Shown: positions 1-5,093 of the stretch, one piece after another
How the letters are laid out: each line of letters opens with the position of its first letter
Position numbering within the stretch: the first letter of the stretch is position 1
NCBI GenBank assembly: GCA_026014515.1
Contig: JAOZIG010000236.1
Span: 1-5,093, forward strand
Reading direction: 5' to 3'
DNA length: 5,093 bases
Source of the DNA: Candidatus Bathyarchaeota archaeon
GTDB lineage: Archaea > Thermoproteota > Bathyarchaeia > TCS64
Translations under genes and position numbers: made by a program
The notes under the pieces: model-generated
Database searches by the model: none
What the model was told of the DNA's origin: nothing
What the model saw: the letters and a program-made list of their open reading frames with translations, nothing else

Positions 1-76
1 CTGCTCGGAGGTTATCCTTGCTCATCTTCATTAAATCGTCCACGGTGTATCCATGGACCTTAAACTGTTCACTCAT
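1..76 (-). CDS. 5' end of an unrecognised protein (partial)
   Basis: An open frame on the minus strand begins with ATG at 76-74 and stays open to the left edge, giving 25 N-terminal residues (starting MSEQFKVHGYTVDDLMKMSK and ending NLRA). The stretch is hydrophilic with no signal peptide or membrane segment, so the protein is probably cytosolic. No Shine-Dalgarno sequence precedes the ATG. A weak TATA-like stretch read on the minus strand (98-106) is centred about 26 bases upstream, so leaderless translation is possible. It is divergent from the serpin gene and shares the 77-214 intergenic region with it. The ending faintly recalls small helical modules such as Rho-N or SAP, but 25 residues are too few to assign a family. 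Confidence 0.55.
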   Translation of the reverse strand, partial: MSEQFKVHGYTVDDLMKMSKDNLRA

Positions 77-116
77 GGTACAAGTAAAACAAGAAACCTA
101 GATAACATCTCTGAAA

Positions 117-166
117 AAGAAACCTTGACTAAACCACACAAGTGTTCTAAAACTTAGTATTATATC
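117..166 (+). promoter_or_regulatory. Shared 50-bp promoter/operator element, copy A (upstream of serpin)
   Basis: This segment matches 4115-4164 at 44 of 50 positions with no gaps. It holds a conserved A-rich block ending in CTTG (124-127), an 11-base spacer, CAAG (139-142), a conserved TTCTAAAAC stretch (145-153), and a TATA-like TATTATAT (158-165). Five of the six differences from copy B are inside the CTTG/CAAG spacer. The TATA centre predicts transcription starting near 187-189, about 27 bases before the serpin GTG. The bipartite arms are inferred to be a regulator site just upstream of the core promoter. A further AAGAAACC copy lies at 91-98, 26 bases upstream of the one at 117-124. Confidence 0.75.
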
Positions 167-214
167 CACTAGCAAGTAATATTTCTTATAATCGGGAGAG
201 CGTGTTAGGGAGGC

Positions 215-1810
215 GTGAGTACTAAGAAAGATTACTATGTGGTTGTTTCCGTTCTGGTGTTGATACTAGCCATATCTGTCACGAGTTATCTGAGGGATAA
301 ACCAGAGGAGGAGCTAATTTCGATTGAGTTCAGCGCTTTACTTGATTTAACTGATGATGATGCGGTTGAAAAACAGATAATATTCTATTTGGTTAATCGA
401 GACAGTGCCCCCGATGTGGTAAAAGCGGTGAACTATGATACGGTGTACTCCGAGTATAGTATCAGCGTCACACTACAGAATATACGAGACATCGTTGTTA
501 TTGAGAACCAGACAGAGACTTCAAAGGTACGTTTCTTTACAACATCATTCATAGATTACTCGAAGCCAGATGTTGAAACACATCTAAGCGGATGGATTGA
601 TGAAAATAGGCATGTTCAGGAATGGGATGGGGTATCGATCCAGTGGATTAATGGAACAGGTAATCATGGAGGTCCGTGGATTCCAGACAGGTACCGACAA
701 GCAAATTATACAACAGCAGAGGCATCAAACAAGTTCGCGTTTGAACTATACAAACAACTAGAGATAGGAAAAAACACGTTGTTCAGTCCCTACAGTATCT
801 CTACAGCAGTCTCAATGGTCTATGAGGGAGCACGTGGCACCACATCCGAGGAAATACAGGAGGTCTTTCACTTCAACACAGACGAGACGACTAGACTCAT
901 GGAGAACCGTGCGATATACGAGTCTTTAAACAAGACAGAGAACGTTGAACTGAAAACAGCTAATGCGATATGGATTCAGAAAGAGTTCCCCATCGAAGAG
1001 GAGTTTGTAGCAAAGGTAAAAGACTATTATCACAGCGAGACGCATCAACTGGATTTCTATAATAGTCCAGAGCAAGCCAGACAGACCATCAACACATGGG
1101 TGGAAAACCGGACAAACAACAAGATCAAAAACCTGTTCCCAGCGGGTTCAATACCAAAGGATGTAATACTCGCGCTGACAAACGCAGTTTACTTCAAAGG
1201 AGACTGGCTATACCCATTTGATTCAAAATATACACAGCCCAAGGATTTCCGAGTAAGCGATGAACTGAACGTAACAGTGGATATGATGTATCTGAGAACA
1301 ACACCTCTAAACTATACAGTTGTTGACGGCGTCGAGATTCTTGAACTACCATATGGGAATAGCAACATTTCTATGATCATACTTCTACCCCGGAGCTTAG
1401 CGGAGTTGGAAGAGAGCTTGAGCTACGAGGACTTGATGACATGGATGAGTGGTCTCAAGGAGCAGGGGTTAAACGTTTATCTCCCCAAGTTTAGCTACGA
1501 GTCCAAGTATTTCATGAAGGATATTTTATCTGAGATGGGAATGCCCACAGCGTTTAGCCCTGACGCCGCTGATTTTACGGGCATCAACAGGGATGGGAAC
1601 CTTTACGTCGATAAGGTGATTCATCAGGCGTTTATTGATGTGAATGAGGAGGGAACAGAGGCAGCTGCTGCGACAGGGATAACGGTCAGGGTGTATGGTG
1701 GGTTTGGCGGCGGGACGTTTAACGTTGATCATCCGTTCATGTATCTGATTATGGATAAGCAGACAGGCGCCATCTTGTTTATGGGGCGAGTGATTGATCC
1801 ATCAGCGTGA
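215..1810 (+). CDS. Membrane-anchored serpin (serine protease inhibitor family) with N-terminal extension
   Basis: This 531-residue protein has three parts. Residues 8-26 form a hydrophobic segment after KK, without a lipobox Cys or a clear AxA cleavage site, so a signal anchor is likely. Residues 27-164 are an unrecognised, probably beta-rich extension. Residues 165-531 are a full-length serpin domain. Serpin landmarks include FSPYSIS (190-196), NAVYFKGDW (323-331), H470 before the hinge, the hinge EEGTEAAAAT (478-487) and the DHPF...GRV...P C-terminus. The small-residue hinge is typical of inhibitory serpins, which trap proteases by loop insertion. Counting from P14 Thr481 places P1 at Tyr494 and P1' at Gly495, suggesting a chymotrypsin-like target (inference). 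Eight N-X-S/T sequons fit export. GTG at 215 is the only upstream start option, because TAG lies in frame at 206. A GGGAGG (208-213) sits unusually close to it. The gene is transcribed from the conserved 117-166 promoter. Confidence 0.95.
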   Translation: MSTKKDYYVVVSVLVLILAISVTSYLRDKPEEELISIEFSALLDLTDDDAVEKQIIFYLVNRDSAPDVVKAVNYDTVYSEYSISVTLQNIRDIVVIENQTETSKVRFFTTSFIDYSKPDVETHLSGWIDENRHVQEWDGVSIQWINGTGNHGGPWIPDRYRQANYTTAEASNKFAFELYKQLEIGKNTLFSPYSISTAVSMVYEGARGTTSEEIQEVFHFNTDETTRLMENRAIYESLNKTENVELKTANAIWIQKEFPIEEEFVAKVKDYYHSETHQLDFYNSPEQARQTINTWVENRTNNKIKNLFPAGSIPKDVILALTNAVYFKGDWLYPFDSKYTQPKDFRVSDELNVTVDMMYLRTTPLNYTVVDGVEILELPYGNSNISMIILLPRSLAELEESLSYEDLMTWMSGLKEQGLNVYLPKFSYESKYFMKDILSEMGMPTAFSPDAADFTGINRDGNLYVDKVIHQAFIDVNEEGTEAAAATGITVRVYGGFGGGTFNVDHPFMYLIMDKQTGAILFMGRVIDPSA

Positions 1811-1815
1811 TAGTC

Positions 1816-2253
1816 ATGAGTGAAAAGATTCGACTGATTCTGGGTTTATCATTGGCGCTACTGTTTCCCTTGCTTGCTATTGGAGTCGGAACACAAGGCG
1901 AGCCCATGATAGATGTTCCAGAGAATGTTCCCGCTTGGTTGTATGTAGAGTACGGTTTAGTTGCGTCAAGCCCTGAGAGATTCACCCATGTGGAGATTGG
2001 GGAGTTTAACAATCTCCCAGTTCTGAAGGAGTATCTCAGGGAGGGCGAGACCCCCATCAACCATGTAATGGTTGAGTATAATGGGATCGAGGCGCGTCGA
2101 GCCGTTTATTATCTGAGTCATGTTATGGGATTGGATGACCATAGACATCTGGATGATGTGGGGAGAATCTTCTATATTTTTGGTGTTGAGATCGATGGTA
2201 GATATACGTGGATTTCCATCGTGTTCGGTGAAACAAGACCAGTAATGTGTTAA
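1816..2253 (+). CDS. Unrecognised small exported or membrane-anchored protein next to serpin
   Basis: I do not recognise this 145-residue protein. Residues 5-27 are strongly hydrophobic (ILGLSLALLFPLLAIGVG) after a Lys/Arg start, so it is a signal peptide or signal anchor. The rest is a soluble domain of roughly 115 residues, rich in acidic residues, His and aromatics, with an HVMGLDDHRHLDD stretch and a single Cys at the very C-terminus. There are no N-glycosylation sequons, unlike the serpin. The ATG at 1816 was chosen because GTGAT (1807-1811) could act as a Shine-Dalgarno core at a 4-base spacing. A GTG at 1807, overlapping the serpin TGA, would add three residues. Either way it is translationally coupled to the serpin and should share its transcript and compartment. 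It could be a partner or accessory of the serpin, but nothing in the sequence shows a mechanism. Confidence 0.85.
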   Translation: MSEKIRLILGLSLALLFPLLAIGVGTQGEPMIDVPENVPAWLYVEYGLVASSPERFTHVEIGEFNNLPVLKEYLREGETPINHVMVEYNGIEARRAVYYLSHVMGLDDHRHLDDVGRIFYIFGVEIDGRYTWISIVFGETRPVMC

Positions 2254-2263
2254 TGTCCATCAA

Positions 2264-2887
2264 CTAGGCGATATCAAAAGCACTGTATCCCTCATCAACA
2301 AGCCTACGAAAATCAGTGATTAAGACACATGTCTCTTGTGCCGCTGTCTCATTGATGCCTCCATCCGGTGTTCTGAGAACTATTGATTGCGCGATCAATG
2401 CATCAACAGTGGTTTTCATATCTATGAATACCGCTAATTGATCTTCTGTAAGAGGCAAAGAGTCCTTGGGAACAACACCGAGACTGTACACCTGTTGGTC
2501 TATATCGTACATGAAAACGTATTCATAATAACTGAACAAGGCGTACTGGTCCCAGAGTTCTGCATGCTCTGGTTCTAAGATATTCAGTATACGGGCATGG
2601 TCCTCGATGTCGCTGGCTTGAAGCATTATGGTACTGATGTCTCTACGAGTTATTGCCTCATTTTGAGTGATATACAGGTAGGAGTTGCTGAGAGAACTAA
2701 GGCTGCTTACAAGTATTGAGGAGGATACCTTGTTTGACGCAGACTGTATACTGTTCTCCAAGTCAGCATTCTCCATCATTGTGTATCCGAGACCCAGAGA
2801 CACGGATACAAGAGAAACAAGAAGAATCCACACCAATAGCCTATTTTTACTGGGGGACAACCCAAATACACTGGTATCTGTCTGCAT
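2264..2887 (-). CDS. Unrecognised single-pass membrane protein, helical ectodomain
   Basis: This 207-residue protein, third in the minus-strand operon, has a short cytosolic N-terminus, one membrane segment at about residues 17-37 (LLVWILLVSLVSVSLGLGY), and an extracytoplasmic remainder. The region after the membrane is Ser/Leu-rich and then mostly predicted alpha-helical with many acidic and aromatic residues, somewhat like a helical-bundle sensor or ligand-binding ectodomain, though no family signature is visible. It has one sequon (NET) and one Cys. The ATG at 2887-2885 has a good GAGGG Shine-Dalgarno (plus-strand 2894-2898), six bases away and inside the end of the upstream microprotein gene, so the two are likely translated together. 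Its stop lies only 10 bases from the stop of the convergent serpin-operon gene. Confidence 0.85.
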   Translation of the reverse strand: MQTDTSVFGLSPSKNRLLVWILLVSLVSVSLGLGYTMMENADLENSIQSASNKVSSSILVSSLSSLSNSYLYITQNEAITRRDISTIMLQASDIEDHARILNILEPEHAELWDQYALFSYYEYVFMYDIDQQVYSLGVVPKDSLPLTEDQLAVFIDMKTTVDALIAQSIVLRTPDGGINETAAQETCVLITDFRRLVDEGYSAFDIA

Positions 2888-2889
2888 GG

Positions 2890-3054
2890 CTAACCCTCAT
2901 CTGAATCTGGTTCATGTTCACTTGGGGGAGTATCTTGTTCGGTTTGTTTCTGTTCAATTGATCCTGATCGCTGGTAGACTCTTACCATTAACGCTACCAC
3001 GACTAAGGTAACCATCAGCAAAACGCCGAGAATTATCTGATTTAATACACTCAT
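2890..3054 (-). CDS. 54-residue single-pass membrane microprotein
   Basis: A short complete frame runs from ATG (3054-3052) to TAG (2892-2890). The product has a hydrophobic helix at about residues 6-24 (IILGVLLMVTLVVVALMV), then basic residues (R25, R29), then a hydrophilic tail rich in Glu, Gln, Asp, Ser and Pro ending DSDEG. The positive charges after the helix suggest an N-out, C-in topology with an acidic cytosolic tail. The frame fits its neighbours closely: it starts 5 bases after the regulator stop and ends 2 bases before the next ATG, and its last codons carry that gene's Shine-Dalgarno. Its own ribosome site is weak (GGATGGT spanning the regulator stop), so coupling to the upstream gene is likely. 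Position, full use of the gap and a clean membrane helix support it as a real gene. It may be a small partner of the membrane-tethered regulator, but no function can be read from it. Confidence 0.8.
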   Translation of the reverse strand: MSVLNQIILGVLLMVTLVVVALMVRVYQRSGSIEQKQTEQDTPPSEHEPDSDEG

Positions 3055-3059
3055 CTATT

Positions 3060-4070
3060 TCAACCATCCATTAATCCATCTACAAAGGCGCTGGAGTAAT
3101 GCACACCTAGACTGAACAACCGTTCTGTGTCAACGAGAAAAGGCGTCGCTGTCCCGTTATACTTGAGCTGGCAGTAAGACCAGAGACTGGCATCCGCGTC
3201 CACCCACATATCCCTCGGTCCCCAGTCAAGGTACAGTTCCGCAGAGCCATCATGGTGAACAGAGACAGGGCCAACCCAGCTCAATGAGTACCAGCCACAA
3301 TCCACAGGCATTCGGATCGTCTCAAACCGCTCAGTGATGTTCATACACCACAAGACGGGGTGCTGGAATACATCTGATGAGTTATCGTGCTCTGAATATG
3401 TGTAGACGTTGCCTTCCTGCAATGTTAGGGGGAAGTAGAAGTCCTCGCGTTTGTTTACCGCTGTCTCGATACAGAGGGTAAGGTTGTCCTCTGGTACATA
3501 GAATATCATTATGAACCGGGTGGGGTTCAGCGAGTCTGGTATCCAACTGGTCCTGAAGCTGAGTTCACGCCCATTCGTTAGGATAATGCTTGAAGAGTTC
3601 CCCAGTATGGACTCCATGGTCTCGTATTGGTCCAGCTTTGAGGCGATATCATCCACTATTTCTCCGAGATTGGAGACTCGTTTGTTTTGCTGAGACGATA
3701 AATAGTATAGCTCGATGGTGGCTCCGGCGATAATCAGTAGCGAGATGCTAAGCACTATGGTAATGTTCTTGAGCTGTTTCTTGTCCTCGGGTTTGATCTG
3801 TGGCTCTGGCGACTCCACGGTTTTGGTCATCTGGACTGCTGCTTCACCGAATCGTGAGAGCCTGTATCCGTTCTCTGTCTTGGATACAAGGTCTTTGAGG
3901 GCGTCGAGGTGGTATGTGAGGTGGCTGCTGGATATGCCGAGGTTTTCCGCTATCTCGGTGTGAGTAAGCTCCCGGTCCTCAAGCATCCTGAGTATGTTGC
4001 GTCTTACGCCGTGTCTCAGGGCGTTGAAGATTGTAGAGTACACCTCCTCGTCCATATCATCCAGCGCCAT
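3060..4070 (-). CDS. Membrane-tethered ArsR-type winged-helix transcriptional regulator with extracytoplasmic domain
   Basis: This 336-residue protein (from ATG 4070) is the first gene of the minus-strand operon. Residues 11-82 form a winged helix of the ArsR-like archaeal type: an alpha1 NALRHGVRRNILRML, the helix-turn-helix THTEIAENLGISSSHLTYHL with recognition helix near 47-58, and a wing ending GYRLSRFGEAAV. A linker follows, then one membrane segment at about 102-124, a short coiled-coil-like stretch (125-154), and an ectodomain of about 180 residues with five sequons and four Cys that could form disulfides. The layout implies a one-component sensor: outside signal, inside DNA binding. 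No Shine-Dalgarno precedes the start. The TATA-like box at 4095-4102 puts transcription near 4072, so ATG 4070 read as an almost leaderless message is favoured over GTG 4079, which would add three residues. The ligand is unknown. Divergence from an element shared with the serpin makes it the likely local regulator (inference). Confidence 0.9.
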   Translation of the reverse strand: MALDDMDEEVYSTIFNALRHGVRRNILRMLEDRELTHTEIAENLGISSSHLTYHLDALKDLVSKTENGYRLSRFGEAAVQMTKTVESPEPQIKPEDKKQLKNITIVLSISLLIIAGATIELYYLSSQQNKRVSNLGEIVDDIASKLDQYETMESILGNSSSIILTNGRELSFRTSWIPDSLNPTRFIMIFYVPEDNLTLCIETAVNKREDFYFPLTLQEGNVYTYSEHDNSSDVFQHPVLWCMNITERFETIRMPVDCGWYSLSWVGPVSVHHDGSAELYLDWGPRDMWVDADASLWSYCQLKYNGTATPFLVDTERLFSLGVHYSSAFVDGLMDG

Positions 4071-4094
4071 AGCGGACACAGGATAGTGTTACGT

Positions 4095-4102
4095 TATTTT
4101 AA
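4095..4102 (-). promoter_or_regulatory. TATA-like box of the minus-strand regulator operon
   Basis: Read on the minus strand this is TTAAAATA, preceded by the A-rich run AAAAACGA, which could serve as a BRE-like region. Its centre is about 26 bases upstream of 4072, right at the ATG at 4070, which fits a leaderless or nearly leaderless transcript. It lies just beside the shared element (4115-4164), so a protein bound there could also affect this promoter. Confidence 0.5.
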
Positions 4103-4114
4103 TCGTTTTTCATC

Positions 4115-4164
4115 AAGAAACCTTGACGAAACTTTCCAAGTGTTCTAAAACCTAGTATTATATC
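4115..4164 (+). promoter_or_regulatory. Shared 50-bp promoter/operator element, copy B (divergent intergenic region)
   Basis: This is the second copy of the element at 117-166, with 44 of 50 identical positions and no gaps. CTTG is at 4122-4125, CAAG at 4137-4140, the TTCTAAAAC stretch at 4143-4151 and the TATA-like TATTATAT at 4156-4163. In this copy GAAAC occurs twice, at 4117-4121 and 4128-4132, eleven bases apart, about one helical turn. Predicted transcription starts near 4185-4187, in front of the 4201 gene. It lies between the membrane-tethered regulator and the second plus-strand pair, so it could serve both directions. Confidence 0.75.
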
Positions 4165-4185
4165 GATTCCAGATACCATCTGATG

Positions 4186-4192
4186 GAGGGGG
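4186..4192 (+). promoter_or_regulatory. Shine-Dalgarno site that decides the 4201 start
   Basis: The run GGAGGGG ends 8 bases before GTG at 4201, a normal spacing. It lies downstream of the ATG at 4183, which has no ribosome site and falls slightly before the transcription start predicted from copy B. This favours GTG 4201 over ATG 4183. GTG 4195 is too close to the site. Confidence 0.6.
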
Positions 4193-4200
4193 CAGTGCTA

Positions 4201-4461
4201 GTGGAATCACTGGATCTAGAGTTTAGGAGCGATGAGAACCTCATCCTGTTTCACGCAGAGGCGTTCAAGGCGATTTATGAAGGCGAGTCCGGGTACGAGA
4301 TGTTACCCGATGGAGTAAGGTCAACAGCCAAGAAACAGGGACTGCTATTCAGTAACTTCTATCCCACGAAGCAGCGGTTAACCGAGAAAGCCATCAGTAT
4401 CATGCGTAAGCATGGATTGATCCAGGGCTCAGGAAATGATACGAATGAGCCAAAAACATAA
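4201..4461 (+). CDS. Small soluble protein, unrecognised, possibly DNA-binding
   Basis: From GTG 4201 the product is 86 residues; an in-frame ATG at 4183 would give 92. It has no membrane segment or signal peptide, making it the only complete protein here that looks cytosolic. It starts with an acidic amphipathic stretch, has a central YEMLPDGVRSTAKKQG segment, and then a helix with the pattern TKQRLTEKAISIMRKHGLI, which resembles the C-terminal helix of small winged-helix proteins. That resemblance is weak and I do not assign a family. The tail (SGNDTNEPKT) is polar and probably disordered. Transcription should come from the copy B element. Its last 17 bases overlap the next gene, so the two are probably translationally coupled. 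It could be a regulator or cytosolic partner of the membrane protein that follows. Confidence 0.8.
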   Translation: MESLDLEFRSDENLILFHAEAFKAIYEGESGYEMLPDGVRSTAKKQGLLFSNFYPTKQRLTEKAISIMRKHGLIQGSGNDTNEPKT

Positions 4462-5093
4462 CAGAAGATTCCTCTGGTTCTCATTGATCTGCATCATCCT
4501 CATCATCGGCGAGGTAGTTAGATTCTCAGCGGTGGAGCCGTTAAAGGTTAGAAGTAGAGTAGCTGCTTATGGGGTTCCAGCAAACGAGAGTACAGGCGTG
4601 GGATCAATCTCTGTAAAACAGTATCTGCTACCATACTCGTTTGAGGTTGGACGGGTAAACAGTCTGACGATGCATGATGTTCTTTTGCACTCTGCGGTTG
4701 CACCGGGGCTTGTCTTATTCGGGTTTGAGTCCCTTGAGCCTGTGGATTGTTGGGTGGTTCTAGGTGATGAATCTAGTTGGGGTTCTGATAGCTATGATAA
4801 TGTGCTCGTGAATATATCTGGTTGTCACGAGTATTATGGTGTCTTGGATATTACGGAGAGAGGTGTTCTTTCTTTCTGCTTCAAGACAGACACTGATACA
4901 TTATCCCATGTTACATTGATGGGAGTCAGCGATCCTCAGTTCACAAGACACAATGATGTCTCAGATGAAATATCAGATGCGGTGGATACGGCTAGAGTGT
5001 TTCTATCATTAAACGGTGTTGATGTCGGAAAATATCTGAGCTATACGGTTGAACAGGGAGAACCAAACTACTATTGGCAGAAAGAGTTCCATT
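4445..5093 (+). CDS. Unrecognised single-pass membrane protein with large ectodomain (3' truncated)
   Basis: An open frame runs without a stop from ATG at 4445 to the right edge, giving 216 codons so far. The start overlaps the previous gene by 17 bases, and AGGAAATGAT (4431-4440) is a plausible Shine-Dalgarno 4 bases upstream. The N-terminus is basic (MSQKHNRR), followed by a hydrophobic segment at about residues 9-24 (FLWFSLICIILIIGEVV), then a long hydrophilic, probably beta-rich extracytoplasmic part. That part has at least two sequons (NES, NIS) and three Cys after the membrane segment, of which two or more could form disulfides. No family signature is visible in this portion. It shares a transcript with the 4201 gene and, through the shared promoter element, probably a regulon with the serpin. 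Confidence 0.85.
   Translation, partial: MSQKHNRRFLWFSLICIILIIGEVVRFSAVEPLKVRSRVAAYGVPANESTGVGSISVKQYLLPYSFEVGRVNSLTMHDVLLHSAVAPGLVLFGFESLEPVDCWVVLGDESSWGSDSYDNVLVNISGCHEYYGVLDITERGVLSFCFKTDTDTLSHVTLMGVSDPQFTRHNDVSDEISDAVDTARVFLSLNGVDVGKYLSYTVEQGEPNYYWQKEFH

Noticed and set aside
77..214. A small RNA gene or riboswitch in the intergenic region
   Set aside because: No stable hairpin or known RNA motif is visible; the region is explained by the shared promoter element and a possible minus-strand promoter.
215..300. Lipoprotein signal at the serpin N-terminus
   Set aside because: No Cys follows the hydrophobic segment (residues 8-26), so there is no lipobox.
1526..1732. A 68-codon minus-strand open frame inside the serpin gene
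   Set aside because: It lies wholly over the highly recognisable C-terminal serpin coding region, its product is rich in Arg/Cys/Pro and low in complexity, and it has no promoter or ribosome site.
2685..3011. Plus-strand open frames opposite the minus-strand operon
   Set aside because: They lie antisense to two well-supported membrane-protein genes whose junctions and Shine-Dalgarno fit each other; the plus-strand products show no domain or start signal.
3909..4148. A plus-strand open frame running from the winged-helix region into the divergent intergenic region
   Set aside because: It is antisense to the clear helix-turn-helix coding sequence and ends inside the shared promoter element, so it is not plausible as a gene.
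117..4164. The two 50-bp copies as ends of a mobile element or as attachment sites
   Set aside because: They are direct repeats flanking about 4 kb, but no transposase, integrase or target duplication is visible, and both copies sit in promoter position with a TATA-like box. A shared promoter explains them better, although a recombination origin of the second copy cannot be excluded.

Overview
The window looks archaeal. The visible reasons are TATA-like boxes at the spacing expected for archaeal promoters, GTG starts, tightly packed genes, an ArsR-type winged-helix regulator fused to a membrane segment, and many N-X-S/T sequons in the predicted extracytoplasmic domains. GC content is moderate. 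An Asgard-type (for example Thorarchaeota-like) or related uncultured archaeon would fit, but this is an impression and not a demonstration.

Layout. (1) Positions 1-76 hold the 5' end of a minus-strand gene that runs off the left edge. (2) Positions 215-2253 hold a plus-strand pair: a membrane-anchored serpin with an extra N-terminal domain, followed by a small unrecognised exported or anchored protein whose start overlaps or abuts the serpin stop. (3) Positions 4070-2264 hold a minus-strand three-gene operon: a membrane-tethered winged-helix regulator, a 54-residue single-pass membrane microprotein, and a 207-residue single-pass membrane protein. (4) From 4201 to the right edge is a second plus-strand pair: a small soluble protein overlapping a gene for a single-pass membrane protein with a large extracytoplasmic part, cut by the window end.

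The most striking signal is a 50-bp element found twice, at 117-166 in front of the serpin pair and at 4115-4164 in front of the second plus-strand pair. The copies match at 44 of 50 positions without gaps. Each contains a TATA-like box plus an upstream bipartite motif, CTTG-N11-CAAG. Five of the six differences lie inside the N11 spacer. This looks like a shared promoter plus operator joining the two plus-strand transcription units into a small regulon. The second copy lies in the divergent intergenic region beside the membrane-tethered regulator, which makes that regulator the leading candidate to bind it.

Working model (inference): a one-component membrane sensor with an extracytoplasmic domain controls genes for a surface-anchored protease inhibitor and several anchored companion proteins. 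Six of the seven complete or near-complete proteins carry one N-terminal or near-N-terminal hydrophobic segment, so the locus is directed to the cell surface. Only the serpin and the winged-helix domain can be assigned to families from sequence; the other genes are unrecognised.
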